A DNA stretch of 64,000 nucleotides from contig JASJDS010000105.1 of NCBI GenBank assembly GCA_030065055.1, positions 1 through 64,000 of the forward strand. The letters are read 5' to 3'. Both the position numbers and the translations under genes were made by a program. A model generated the notes under the pieces. It had not been told where the DNA came from. It did no database searches and saw only the letters and a list, made by a program, of their open reading frames with translations. Positions 1 through 7,648 of the stretch are shown here, piece by piece; position 1 is the stretch's first letter, and each line of letters starts with the position of its first letter. This DNA is from Calothrix sp. MO_192.B10 (GTDB lineage: Bacteria > Cyanobacteriota > Cyanobacteriia > Cyanobacteriales > Nostocaceae).

Positions 1-171
1 AGCGATGCCGAATTGCGCTGGATTCCCAGTAATAGTGTAGAAGTAACCGAGCCAGACCAAGCGCGATCGCTACTAAAATTAATTGACACTTTGGAAGGTT
101 TGGATGATGTGCAAAATGTGACGACTAATTTTGAAATGTCTGAGGAATTAATTACTGCAAGTATGACTTGA
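1..171 (+). CDS. YebC/PmpR-family transcriptional regulator, C-terminal part
   Basis: The frame is open from the first base and ends in TGA at 169-171, leaving the last 56 residues of a protein cut by the window edge. The tail has the pattern of YebC/PmpR regulators: AELRWIPSNSVEV, then DQARSLLKLIDTLEGLDDVQNV and a terminal FEMSEEL segment. YebC proteins are about 250 residues, bind DNA or the ribosome and modulate expression. A degraded copy of the same 3' end lies at 362-623, so the end of this gene was duplicated. The family call is firm; the exact role is not visible. Confidence 0.85.
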   Translation, partial: SDAELRWIPSNSVEVTEPDQARSLLKLIDTLEGLDDVQNVTTNFEMSEELITASMT

Positions 172-285
172 TTAGTAGATTTTTTCCTGGTAATGGTTGA
201 GCGATCGCTTAATATTTATTCAATAAGAGTTTTAAAGTTATTCAGAAAACGCATCTAACAATCTTGATATAGGTAAGAAAAAATC

Positions 286-359
286 GTAGGTTGGGTGGAA
301 CGAAGTGAAACCCAACAAAAGGCTTACAGTGTTGGGTTTCGTCCCTTAACCCAACCTAC
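286..359. repeat. Dispersed palindromic repeat, GTAGGTTGGG family
   Basis: Both ends form an inverted repeat: it begins GTAGGTTGGGTGGAACGAAG and closes with GTTGGGTTTCG then CCCAACCTAC. Related copies in this window are at 57250-57368 and 57428-57570, and a short one at 40970-41001. It is non-coding, MITE-like, and lies between the two yebC 3' copies. Confidence 0.75.
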
Positions 360-361
360 AC

Positions 362-623
362 CTGAACCAAACCCTCAAGGCACAGGATTTTGAGGTAAGC
401 GATGCCGAATTGCGCTGGATTCCCAGTAATACTGTGGAAATCACCGAACCAGACAAGTGCGATCGCTACTAAAATTAATTGAGACTTTGGAAGGTTTGGA
501 TGATGTGCAAAATGTTACGACTAGTTTTGAAATGTCTGAGGAATTAATTACTGCAAGTATGGCTTGATTAGTAGATTTTTTCCTGGTAATGGTTGAGCGA
601 TCGCTTAATATTTATTCAGTAAG
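362..623 (+). pseudogene. Duplicated, frameshifted 3' end of the yebC-like gene
   Basis: Bases 398-623 repeat bases 1-227 almost exactly, including about 55 bases of downstream non-coding DNA. The copy also extends further 5' into yebC coding sequence (residues reading LKAQDFEVSDAEL). One base is lost in the stretch before its GCGATCGC site (copy 1 has GACCAAGCG, copy 2 has GACAAGTG), which breaks the frame, and a later GAC-to-GAG change also differs. It has no start codon and is a dead fragment. A GTAGGTTGGG-type hairpin repeat sits between the two copies. Confidence 0.8.
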
Positions 624-637
624 CAGTCATTAGTTCT

Positions 638-793
638 ATGGCATTAGCACCCATCCCAACAAAGCAGTATGTTGAGCAGCGGAACCAAGGATATTGGATC
701 GCTGGAACACGCATTTCCCTCGATTCAGTGGTTTATTCCTTCTTGAATGGAGAGTCTCCCGAAAGCATTGCCCAAAAATTCCCACTAATGTGA
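638..793 (+). pseudogene. Truncated DUF433-family antitoxin-like gene
   Basis: An ATG at 638 opens a 51-residue frame with the DUF433 signature YWIAGTRISLDSVVYSF followed by LNGESPESIAQKFP, then stops at TGA 791-793. DUF433 proteins are usually 75-110 residues and act as VapB-like or antitoxin-type DNA-binding partners. Here the C-terminal helix-turn-helix part is missing just after the FP motif, so the gene looks cut by recombination. The stop codon overlaps the ATG of the next gene by one base (TGATG). The family call is by eye; a functional remnant cannot be excluded. Confidence 0.6.
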
Positions 794-1332
794 TGAATAC
801 TAACTCCGATGAATTTAGAAATATTGTGCCTGCTAGTGAATTAGAATACACTTCTATACGAGCCGAAATCCTTAAGCGCATTGAGTTAAGGCAACAACTA
901 ATGTCCATAACCTTAACCCTTGCTGGTGCTTTTATTGGGTTTGGAGTCTCAAATACACTTTTGAGCCTTGTCTATCCAGCCCTTGCTGTTTTACTTGCAA
1001 TGCTGTGGGTACAAAATGACATACGCAGTCGGCAATTGGGAAAGTACATTCAGAGCATAGAAAGCTCAGGCTCAATACCTGGTTTAGGCTGGGAAAGTTT
1101 TTTTCGGCAAGAGAAGGAATCAGAGACCCGTTTGGGATCTTGGCCACTCAGTGTTATCGCACCAGGAGGCACATTTTTAGTTACAGAGCTGATGGCAATT
1201 GGTGTCGGATTATCTAAGTTTACTGCCACTCCTATTGAATTGGTATTTCTTACAATTAGTGTTGCCGCTTTGATATTCACATTCTGGTTATTGATTGTTG
1301 CCAAACAAAAAAGCTCGCGATATAGACAGTAA
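793..1332 (+). CDS. Small multi-pass membrane protein of unknown function
   Basis: 179 residues from ATG 793. I prefer this start because the region upstream in the same frame only shadows the DUF433 remnant. The N-terminus is polar with a helix reading ELEYTSIRAEILKRIELRQQ. Two hydrophobic segments follow at about residues 36-75 and two more at about 120-175, suggesting four membrane helices in two hairpins with a cytoplasmic loop. The general look (short helix, two hairpins) resembles small membrane effectors such as SLATT-like proteins, but I see no diagnostic motif. Translation may be coupled to the DUF433 remnant through the TGATG overlap. Function unknown. Confidence 0.7.
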   Translation: MNTNSDEFRNIVPASELEYTSIRAEILKRIELRQQLMSITLTLAGAFIGFGVSNTLLSLVYPALAVLLAMLWVQNDIRSRQLGKYIQSIESSGSIPGLGWESFFRQEKESETRLGSWPLSVIAPGGTFLVTELMAIGVGLSKFTATPIELVFLTISVAALIFTFWLLIVAKQKSSRYRQ

Positions 1333-1382
1333 TTTGTTTGGACAGAACGGTAAAATGAGAAATGACTATACAGTTTGTAGCT

Positions 1383-1601
1383 ATGAGCCAATATACCAGA
1401 CAAGTAATCTTATATAAAGATGAAGATGATTACTGGGTTGTAGAGTGTCCAAGTTTGAAGGGCTGTAATAGCCAGGGAAAAACTAAAGAGGAAGCTCTGT
1501 CAAATATTAAAGAAGCTATTGCAGGCTATGTAACTGCCCTAAAAGAAGATGGTTTACCTGTACCAGAAGACAATTTTGAAACATTCCTGGTGGTTGTGTG
1601 A
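1383..1601 (+). CDS. hicB: HicB-family antitoxin
   Basis: 72 residues starting MSQYTRQVILYKDEDDYW, with the HicB partial RNase H-like fold (VVECPSLKGC, then GKTKEEALSNIKEAI). An in-frame ATG at 1362 would add seven residues; I chose 1383 because family members start there. HicB neutralises HicA and usually represses the operon. This version lacks a C-terminal DNA-binding domain, as in short HicB_lk proteins. It overlaps hicA by three bases (GTGA at 1598-1601). Order hicB-hicA is reversed relative to the classical operon but common in cyanobacteria. Confidence 0.85.
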   Translation: MSQYTRQVILYKDEDDYWVVECPSLKGCNSQGKTKEEALSNIKEAIAGYVTALKEDGLPVPEDNFETFLVVV

Positions 1602-1819
1602 GCAAATTGCCTAGTATTTCTGGGAAAGAGTGCATCAAGGTTCTAGAAAAACTTGGTTTTTACCAAAAACGTAGAGAGAGTAGCCACATCATTCTACGAA
1701 GGGATGAACCGTTTGCTCAAGTTGTTGTTCCAGATCATCAGCAACTGGCTAAAGGTACACTGCGAGCTATTATTCGAGATGTTGACCTTAGTGTTGAAGA
1801 ATTCGTTTCCTTGCTTTAG
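1598..1819 (+). CDS. hicA: HicA-family mRNA interferase toxin
   Basis: 73 residues from a GTG start that overlaps the hicB stop. The compact dsRBD-like HicA fold is recognisable: GKECIKVLEKLGF, then the SSHIILRR segment with the catalytic histidine, then VVVPDHQQLAKGTLRAIIRD. HicA cleaves mRNA and stops translation until bound by HicB. Length is normal (about 60-80 residues) and the active histidine is present, so the pair is probably intact. Confidence 0.88.
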   Translation: MSKLPSISGKECIKVLEKLGFYQKRRESSHIILRRDEPFAQVVVPDHQQLAKGTLRAIIRDVDLSVEEFVSLL

Positions 1820-1889
1820 AGAAGGAATCTCGGTTATCTGATTGATTAACATTGATAATATAGGGGTATAACCAAAGTTATACCAACCT

Positions 1890-2117
1890 ATGAAAACAGC
1901 GATTTCAATTCCTGACCCTCTTTTTGAAGCTGCTGAACAATTTGCCAAACGCATGGGTTTATCTCGTAGTCAGCTTTATGCTGTAGCACTTCAAGAATAT
2001 TTGCAAGCCCATAAACGGGAGCAAATCACCAAGCAGTTAGATTCTGTCTACGCTGATGAAGATAGCAGCCTCGATCCGTTTTTTGTACAGTTACAAGTTT
2101 TGGGATTACAATCTTAA
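1890..2117 (+). CDS. Ribbon-helix-helix (MazE/CopG-like) antitoxin, no toxin partner
   Basis: 75 residues beginning MKTAISIPDPLFEAAEQFAK, followed by MGLSRSQLYAVALQEYL, which is a standard ribbon-helix-helix DNA-binding domain. The acidic C-terminus (YADEDSSLDP) is typical of the toxin-binding tail of MazE-type antitoxins. No MazF-like frame follows; the next 105 bases are non-coding and then an opposite-strand gene begins. It is therefore an orphan antitoxin or a small repressor. Confidence 0.8.
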   Translation: MKTAISIPDPLFEAAEQFAKRMGLSRSQLYAVALQEYLQAHKREQITKQLDSVYADEDSSLDPFFVQLQVLGLQS

Positions 2118-2222
2118 ACCTAAGGGGAACGTTATCTGACTTCGTTTCTGGGTTGGGATATTACTCCAATGCTGTCAGCGAGAATTGGAATGTGCGATCG
2201 CATAATCCACGATAAACTACAG

Positions 2223-3200
2223 TTAAGCGGTATAATTTATAGCTGATTGAGATTTCAACAATAGATTATCCACAGTATATTTCACCAACGTAGATTCTTG
2301 GGTAGCACTACAAGAAGGTTTCACTGTTACAGCTTTAGCCTCATCTTTAACAATTTTTGCCAAGTAATTGTAGACATAACCATAGGGTTCTTCCACTATC
2401 AATTCCACCTGCACGGTACTATCATCCGCACTTCGCTCAATAATATTGGCAGCAACTTTATTATTAAACCACTTCCACCCATACTTCAAGAGCAATTCTC
2501 GCTCTAACACTTGCACCGGCTGTGGTAAAGTACTCCAACCACGATAAACTGGGCGCAAACATTGAATATCACCCGTGCGAGTCAAAATTGATTTGCATGA
2601 TTCCAGAGAAAGATTCCCATAGTATCTACCTTCTGGGAAGTCTATCATTGTAGGTGCGAACCGATGTCCACCAAAATGACTAGAACGCCATAGGCGAATA
2701 TTCTCCAATCCTAAATCTGAAATTGCAGCTTGGGTATGGAAGTAAAAAGGATTACCATACCTGGCACAACACTTATCATGACTACCGTGGGTACACACCA
2801 AAATATCTCTTTTTTTCGGTGTTTCTAGTTCGCAATCACTATGTCTTCGCCACAACCACTTTCTAATTGTTGTCGCTACTTGTTCTATATTTTCTAGCCT
2901 AAACTCTTGCTGGCGATAACCATTACTAATTCCTGGTTTCTTTTGATAAATTAATAGAGTTGTTTCATCTTTTTTGTGGGACAAGTCGTTAGCGATTAAC
3001 AAAAATGAGATTGGTAATTTTTGACTTTTAATTTCCCTGACTAATACTTGTAGATTATCTGGCACCCATCGGGAATTAAAGGCTTGATAATGCCAAGGGG
3101 GTGGACATTCTATCAGTATATATGTCTCATAGTTACTGGCAGTGCCAATAATTTCTTCTCCTAATTTGCGGGAATTATCTGAACAAAAAAAAGTACTCAT
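2223..3200 (-). CDS. Sucrase/ferredoxin-like (Apd1-type) iron-sulfur protein
   Basis: 325 residues of the sucraseferredoxin-like family, thioredoxin-fold proteins that bind a [2Fe-2S] cluster. Visible signatures are CTHGSHDKCCARYG with its cysteines at about residues 135-145, and the downstream SSHFGGHRFAPT segment, whose histidines are cluster-ligand candidates in Apd1-type proteins. An N-terminal IECPPPWHY motif is also typical. No signal peptide or membrane segment is seen, so it is probably cytoplasmic. Substrate unknown. It is monocistronic, with more than 1 kb of non-coding DNA upstream. Confidence 0.85.
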   Translation of the reverse strand: MSTFFCSDNSRKLGEEIIGTASNYETYILIECPPPWHYQAFNSRWVPDNLQVLVREIKSQKLPISFLLIANDLSHKKDETTLLIYQKKPGISNGYRQQEFRLENIEQVATTIRKWLWRRHSDCELETPKKRDILVCTHGSHDKCCARYGNPFYFHTQAAISDLGLENIRLWRSSHFGGHRFAPTMIDFPEGRYYGNLSLESCKSILTRTGDIQCLRPVYRGWSTLPQPVQVLERELLLKYGWKWFNNKVAANIIERSADDSTVQVELIVEEPYGYVYNYLAKIVKDEAKAVTVKPSCSATQESTLVKYTVDNLLLKSQSAINYTA

Positions 3201-4010
3201 TTCAATTCACTATTTAATTTGACCAACCAATAGATGACAATAATTTGCTTTTGCTATTCTCTAAATTAACCTCGTCAGATGTTTTAGTAATGCCATTCCC
3301 GACACATATTACTCGAATAACTATGTATTTAAAGTTACTAAAGATAATAGATAAGGACTGGCTATAGTTAGACAATCAACCTAATTAAAAAAATTTGTCA
3401 AATTTTATTTTCTAAATAAGATATTCATAATTAGAATAGGCTTTTCCGGAATTTATGTTCAAAAAATTTTATACATAAAGCACATCAAATAAACACCGTA
3501 TAAAAACTGTTTTTGATTAAATAAAAAACTATTTTTGACAGAAGTTTCTCAAGTCACTGATGCCACAAAAAGCTTTTTTAATGGCTTTTCTATAACTTAG
3601 TACTGAAGCATTGGCGGCTTGAATAAAGTTATTTATTTAACTATTACCTCCATTCAGCTCGTGAAGTCATACTAGTATCTCATGTTACCTTTTACTCTGA
3701 CATAGTTTGTTCCTAACCATCTTGTCTCTGCTCAAACTGTAACGGAACTCAATTAAAAATTCAAGTAATTGAGAATATTTATTGATTATCATAGCAATAG
3801 ATTAAGCTGCAAAGATGCTATAAAGCCAAGGTGAAGGAATTATATAGATTATATTAAGTTTCTATTATGCTCTTCATACAATGGATAAATATTCTCAATA
3901 TATTCTGGTATTGCTTCTCCGGAAATCATAGGTAAAAATGAACCGCATTCGATCAGCAACGCCGAAAAATTGATTTACCCTGCAAAGTTTCATTAAGTCG
4001 CGGTGTGAGC

Positions 4011-4042
4011 GATCCCCGACTTCTTGGAGAAGTCGGGGATCT
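4011..4042. repeat. GATCCCCGAC hairpin repeat, copy 1
   Basis: Near-perfect palindrome with about 14-base arms (GATCCCCGACTTCT and its complement) and a tiny loop, preceded by GTCGCGGTGT. Other copies are at 41587-41618 and 46545-46577; the last lies inside a reading frame. Confidence 0.75.
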
Positions 4043-4079
4043 GTTAGCCATCAGAGGATGAACTACTAGGGTTTGAAAA

Positions 4080-4361
4080 CACGCCCTAACTCCCACTTCC
4101 TATTTTCAAGTTAGTCCCCCACGGTCAAATCCCACAACCTGCGGATCTGAAAATGCGGGGGTGACTAACTCCTCAAGGGCGCACGCAATGCGCCCCTACA
4201 AACTCTGCGCCTCCTAATTATTTTCAAGCTAGCCCTTCATGGGAAAATCCCACAACCTGCCGATGAAAATACCTCGACTGCGGCTCCCACACCTAAGCTG
4301 TCAACCATCAACTAACAACTAACAACTAACAACTAACAACTATCAACCATTTTCTAGCTAG
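4080..4361. repeat. Dispersed ~180-280 bp element, copy A
   Basis: This stretch matches the reverse complement of 36943-37123 over nearly its whole length. Shared landmarks are the GGGCGCACGCAATGCGCCCC palindrome, CACAACCTGCGGATCTGAA, CGGCTCCCACACCTAAGC and the terminal AACAACT heptamers. Copy A has an extra internal block of about 100 bases (4201-4290) that partly repeats the element itself. No coding potential; probably a non-autonomous dispersed repeat. Confidence 0.75.
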
Positions 4362-4421
4362 AGTGAAGAAACAGATTAAAAATTCTTTCATGGATATTGA
4401 CCAATATTCTTTTGTAACCAT

Positions 4422-5162
4422 ATGTTTGTTGCCTCATTTTCCTTCTATGCAGAGTTAAATCATTTTTTGCCGAAGCATAAAAAACAGTCACCAATTAACC
4501 ATAATTTTACGGAAAGGGCTTCTATTAAGGATACAATAGAGGCTTTGGGAGTTCCTCATCCAGAGGTTGATTGCATTCAAGTCAATGGGGAATTTGTGGA
4601 TTTTGGTTATATTGTCAGGGATGGAGACAAAATAGATGTGTACCCAGTTTCCATGATCGCAGAGATTCAACCTACAGTTTGTTTACGCTCCCCCCTTCCC
4701 CAAATTTTACGCTTTGTCTTAGATGTACATTTGGGTAAATTGGCAACATCATTACGATTGTTAGGTTTTGATACTTTGTATCGCAATGATTACCCTGATG
4801 CTCTACTAGCTGAAATTTCCAGCAGTCAAGGGCGAATTTTATTAACCCGCGATAAGGGGTTATTAATGCGGAGTTTAGTCACTTATGGATATTATGTACG
4901 GGAGACGAACCCAGAAAAACAGATATTGGAAGTTATGCGCCGCTTCAATTTGTCTGAGTTTGTTTCTCCTTTCCAAAGATGTCTGCGCTGTAATGGTTTA
5001 TTAGCTCCTGTGTCAAAACAATTGGTAATAGAGCAGTTACCAGAAAGTGTTAAGCAGCAAAGACAGGAATTTTATCGTTGCCAAGATTGTACCCAAGTTT
5101 ACTGGCAAGGTTCCCATTATCAAAAGTTACAACAGTTTATCGCACAACTCTTGAGAGAATAG
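4422..5162 (+). CDS. Mut7-C RNase-like protein with N-terminal ubiquitin-like domain
   Basis: 246 residues. Residues 1-80 form the ubiquitin-like/ThiS-type domain that precedes Mut7-C (TIEALGVPHPEVDCIQVNG, then VRDGDKIDVYP). Residues 95-235 are the Mut7-C PIN-like nuclease domain: LDVHLGKLATSLRLLGFDT, ILLTRDKGLL, and a zinc ribbon made of CLRCNG and CQDCTQVYW. Acidic residues D98 and D144 are placed like PIN nuclease metal ligands. Members are predicted RNases of unknown substrate. Length is normal and it stands alone between repeat-rich gaps. Confidence 0.88.
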   Translation: MFVASFSFYAELNHFLPKHKKQSPINHNFTERASIKDTIEALGVPHPEVDCIQVNGEFVDFGYIVRDGDKIDVYPVSMIAEIQPTVCLRSPLPQILRFVLDVHLGKLATSLRLLGFDTLYRNDYPDALLAEISSSQGRILLTRDKGLLMRSLVTYGYYVRETNPEKQILEVMRRFNLSEFVSPFQRCLRCNGLLAPVSKQLVIEQLPESVKQQRQEFYRCQDCTQVYWQGSHYQKLQQFIAQLLRE

Positions 5163-5183
5163 ATTTCTGAATTTAGAATTTAG

Positions 5184-5376
5184 GGCGTTGCTGAATTGAA
5201 GTATGAAATTGAAAAATGGAATAATTAAAACTCTTATTCTCTGCGCCTTTGCGCCTCCCTTCGGGTGAATCCTTCGGATACGCTTCGCGAGCGCCACTTT
5301 GCTTATGCCGGGGAACCCGTCCACCGCAAGTGGACTCACTGCGTGAGATAAATTTATACCTGGATTCAGCAACGCC
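5184..5376. repeat. MITE-like element, GGCGTTGCTGAAT family (193 bp)
   Basis: Terminal inverted repeats GGCGTTGCTGAAT at 5184 and ATTCAGCAACGCC ending at 5376 enclose non-coding DNA with the usual CTCTGCGCC / CACTGCGTGAGATAAAT internal blocks. Further members: 7286-7402, 32972-33082, 52874-52986 and a half element at 51359-51401. On both sides are short AGAATTT heptamer runs (5165-5183, 5377-5400), and 5450-5490 has a CCCTCTT run. Nothing else is seen in this 419-base gap. Confidence 0.75.
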
Positions 5377-5581
5377 GAATTTAGAATTTAGAATTTAGAA
5401 AAAAAATGACTCCTGAAAGAGTGTGATGTTGATATTTGTCACTCTTGTGTTTGTCCCTCTTCCCTCTTCCCTCTTCCTTCTTCCTTCCATTGTGTGATAT
5501 TGATATTTGTCACTCTTGGGTTTGTCTCAGGGTTACAGCCTGATACAATCAACCCCTGATACCAAAATCAATCTATAAATC

Positions 5582-7273
5582 ATGCCTGTTGAAGCTTGGA
5601 CGACTGTTTTTGTCATTATTTCCTTTATTCTCTATCTTTACATTGGTTGGCGTTCCCGAGTTAAAGATAGTAAAGGTTTTTTTGTAGCCGATCGCGGCGT
5701 ACCGGCGATCGCCAATGGTGCAGCGACTGCTGCTGACTGGATGTCTGCCGCCTCTTTCATCTCTATGGCGGGGATTATTTCTTTTTTGGGTTACGATGGC
5801 TCTATTTACCTCATGGGATGGACGGGGGGATTTGTCCTATTAGCATTGTTACTAGCTCCCTACCTACGTAAGTTTGGTAAATATACCGTCCCTGATTTTG
5901 TGGGCGATCGCTATTATTCCAATGTAGCCCGTTTGGTGGCGGTGGTTGCTGCGATTTTTGTTTCCCTCACCTATGTAGCCGGACAAATGCGGGGGGTGGG
6001 AATTGTCTTTAGCCGCTTCCTGCAGGTAGATATTGGTACGGGGGTGGTAATTGGCATGGTGATTGTAGCTTTCTTTGCCGTTTTGGGGGGAATGAAAGGC
6101 ATTACCTGGACTCAAGTCGCCCAATATGCAGTATTAATTATTGCCTACTTAATTCCCGCAGTGGCGATCGCTTGGATATTGACAGGGAATCCTGTCCCTC
6201 AGTTGGCTTTTGCTGGTAGTGATATCGTTGATAAACTCAACCAAGTACAGTTGGATTTGGGTTTCTCAGAATACACTAAACCCTTTGCCAATAAATCTCG
6301 ATTGGATGTGCTGTTAACTACCATTGCCCTGATGGTGGGAACAGCAGGACTACCCCACGTAATTGTCCGCTTTTATACGGTAACTTCTCCCCGTGCGGCT
6401 CGATATTCTGCTGGTTGGGCGTTACTTTTCATTGCCTTACTTTATACCACTGCTCCTGCCTTGTCTGCCTTTGCCCGCTATAACTTGATAGATAACTTAC
6501 ATAATAAAACCACTACTGAGATACAGCAATTAGACTGGGCAAACAAATGGGAGAATACCAAGCTGTTAGGATTCTCCGATAAAGATAATAATGGACGGAT
6601 TGAACTGAAGCCAGATAAAGAAGAGAACGAAATCAAAATTGACCGAGATATTATCGTGCTTTCCACCCCAGAGGTAGCAAATTTACCCCCCTGGATTATT
6701 GCCTTAGTGGCGGCGGGAGGACTTGCTGCGGCTTTATCTACCGCATCGGGATTATTACTGGTAATTTCCAGTTCCATTGCCCATGATGTTTATTATCGCT
6801 TGATTAACCCTAATGCTTCCGAACCTCAACGGGTGATGGTGGGCCGAATTATGGTAGGATTTGCTATTGCGATCGCTGGTTATTTTGGTGTCAATCCTCC
6901 CGGCTTTGTGGCTCAGGTGGTGGCTTTCGCCTTTGGTTTAGCAGCCGCCAGCTTTTTCCCGGTAATTGTCCTTGGTGTATTCGACAAGCGCACCAACCGG
7001 GAAGGGGCAATTTCCGGGATGATTGTGGGATTGGTATTTACCACTATCTACATTGTAGGTGTGAAATTTTACGGTATGCAGCCGTGGTTTTTCGGGGTTT
7101 CTCCGGAAGGTATTGGCAGTATTGGGATGGTGTTGAATTTTATTGTTACCTTAGTGGTTTCTAGACTCACACCACCACCACCAATAGCAGTGCAGGAAAT
7201 GGTAGAGTTTTTGCGTTCTCCAGAAGATGGAGTTCCCGCACTCGCAGATATTGGCGAGGATGAGTTGGATTAA
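5582..7273 (+). CDS. Sodium:solute symporter, VC_2705/ActP-like (acetate-type) family
   Basis: 563 residues with about 13 hydrophobic helices, the SSS fold. The N-terminal FFVADRGVPAIANGAATAADWMSAASF and the YTVPDFVGDRYYS segment are typical of the cation/acetate symporter branch, so the likely substrate is acetate or another small monocarboxylate. Residues 301-370 form a soluble insert between helices. It contains an EF-hand-like loop, D333-K-D335-N-N337-G338-R-I340, reminiscent of Ca2+ sites, though the usual position-12 acid is missing. The gene is alone; the 5' gap carries only repeats and no obvious promoter motif. Substrate is an inference. Confidence 0.85.
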   Translation: MPVEAWTTVFVIISFILYLYIGWRSRVKDSKGFFVADRGVPAIANGAATAADWMSAASFISMAGIISFLGYDGSIYLMGWTGGFVLLALLLAPYLRKFGKYTVPDFVGDRYYSNVARLVAVVAAIFVSLTYVAGQMRGVGIVFSRFLQVDIGTGVVIGMVIVAFFAVLGGMKGITWTQVAQYAVLIIAYLIPAVAIAWILTGNPVPQLAFAGSDIVDKLNQVQLDLGFSEYTKPFANKSRLDVLLTTIALMVGTAGLPHVIVRFYTVTSPRAARYSAGWALLFIALLYTTAPALSAFARYNLIDNLHNKTTTEIQQLDWANKWENTKLLGFSDKDNNGRIELKPDKEENEIKIDRDIIVLSTPEVANLPPWIIALVAAGGLAAALSTASGLLLVISSSIAHDVYYRLINPNASEPQRVMVGRIMVGFAIAIAGYFGVNPPGFVAQVVAFAFGLAAASFFPVIVLGVFDKRTNREGAISGMIVGLVFTTIYIVGVKFYGMQPWFFGVSPEGIGSIGMVLNFIVTLVVSRLTPPPPIAVQEMVEFLRSPEDGVPALADIGEDELD

Positions 7274-7285
7274 TATTTTGTGTAG

Positions 7286-7402
7286 GGCGTGGCTAAATAA
7301 AGATATGAATTTGTCTCACGCAGAGGTGCTCCAGGCGCAGAGAAAGAGAAAAGGAGTTTGAGATACCTGATTCTTAAATTTCATATTCCAATTCAGCAAC
7401 CC
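7286..7402. repeat. MITE-like element, GGCGTTGCTGAAT family, degenerate copy
   Basis: It starts GGCGTGGCTAAATAAAGATA and ends ATTCAGCAACCC, with the internal TTGTCTCACGCAGAGG block shared with 32972-33082. Both termini have drifted. It sits 13 bases after the symporter stop codon. Confidence 0.65.
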
Positions 7403-7407
7403 CCTGT

Positions 7408-7626
7408 GTAGGGTGCGTTGTCGCGGAGCGCAACGCACCAATAATGGTTAACGATGCTTGCGTATTAACAGATATCAGGACTTACCCACGGAGAACGTAA
7501 GCTGCTCTTAATTTTAACCAACCTTGGGGGTTGAATTCCCCTACTTCTATAATCAGCGCGTTTTGCGTCGGGGTAACATTCCCGTTGCAAAACGTAATTC
7601 GCTCATTCTAAATTCTAAATTCTTTT
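7408..7626. repeat. Two dispersed repeats in the symporter-STAND gap
   Basis: 7408-7440 is a GTAGGGTGCGTT...AACGCACC palindrome related to 55130-55236. 7511-7626 is a longer non-coding element with the blocks AACCTTGGGGGTTGAATTCC, GCGTTTTGCGTCGGGGTAA and terminal ATTCTAAATTC runs. Its inverted copy is at 36121-36243 and a direct copy at 53027-53139. No gene is seen in 7274-7648. Confidence 0.65.
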
Positions 7627-7648
7627 AACTCCTAACACCGAACTCAGG

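Larger units (their letters stand above)
3201..4421. other. Long intergenic region with dispersed repeats
   Basis: 1.2 kb without a convincing gene. 3201-4000 is AT-rich and I see no RNA gene or conserved frame in it. From 4000 on it holds repeats: a GATCCCCGAC hairpin (4011-4042), a long dispersed element (4080-4361), and within it a run of AACAACT heptamers at 4311-4345. Confidence 0.6.
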
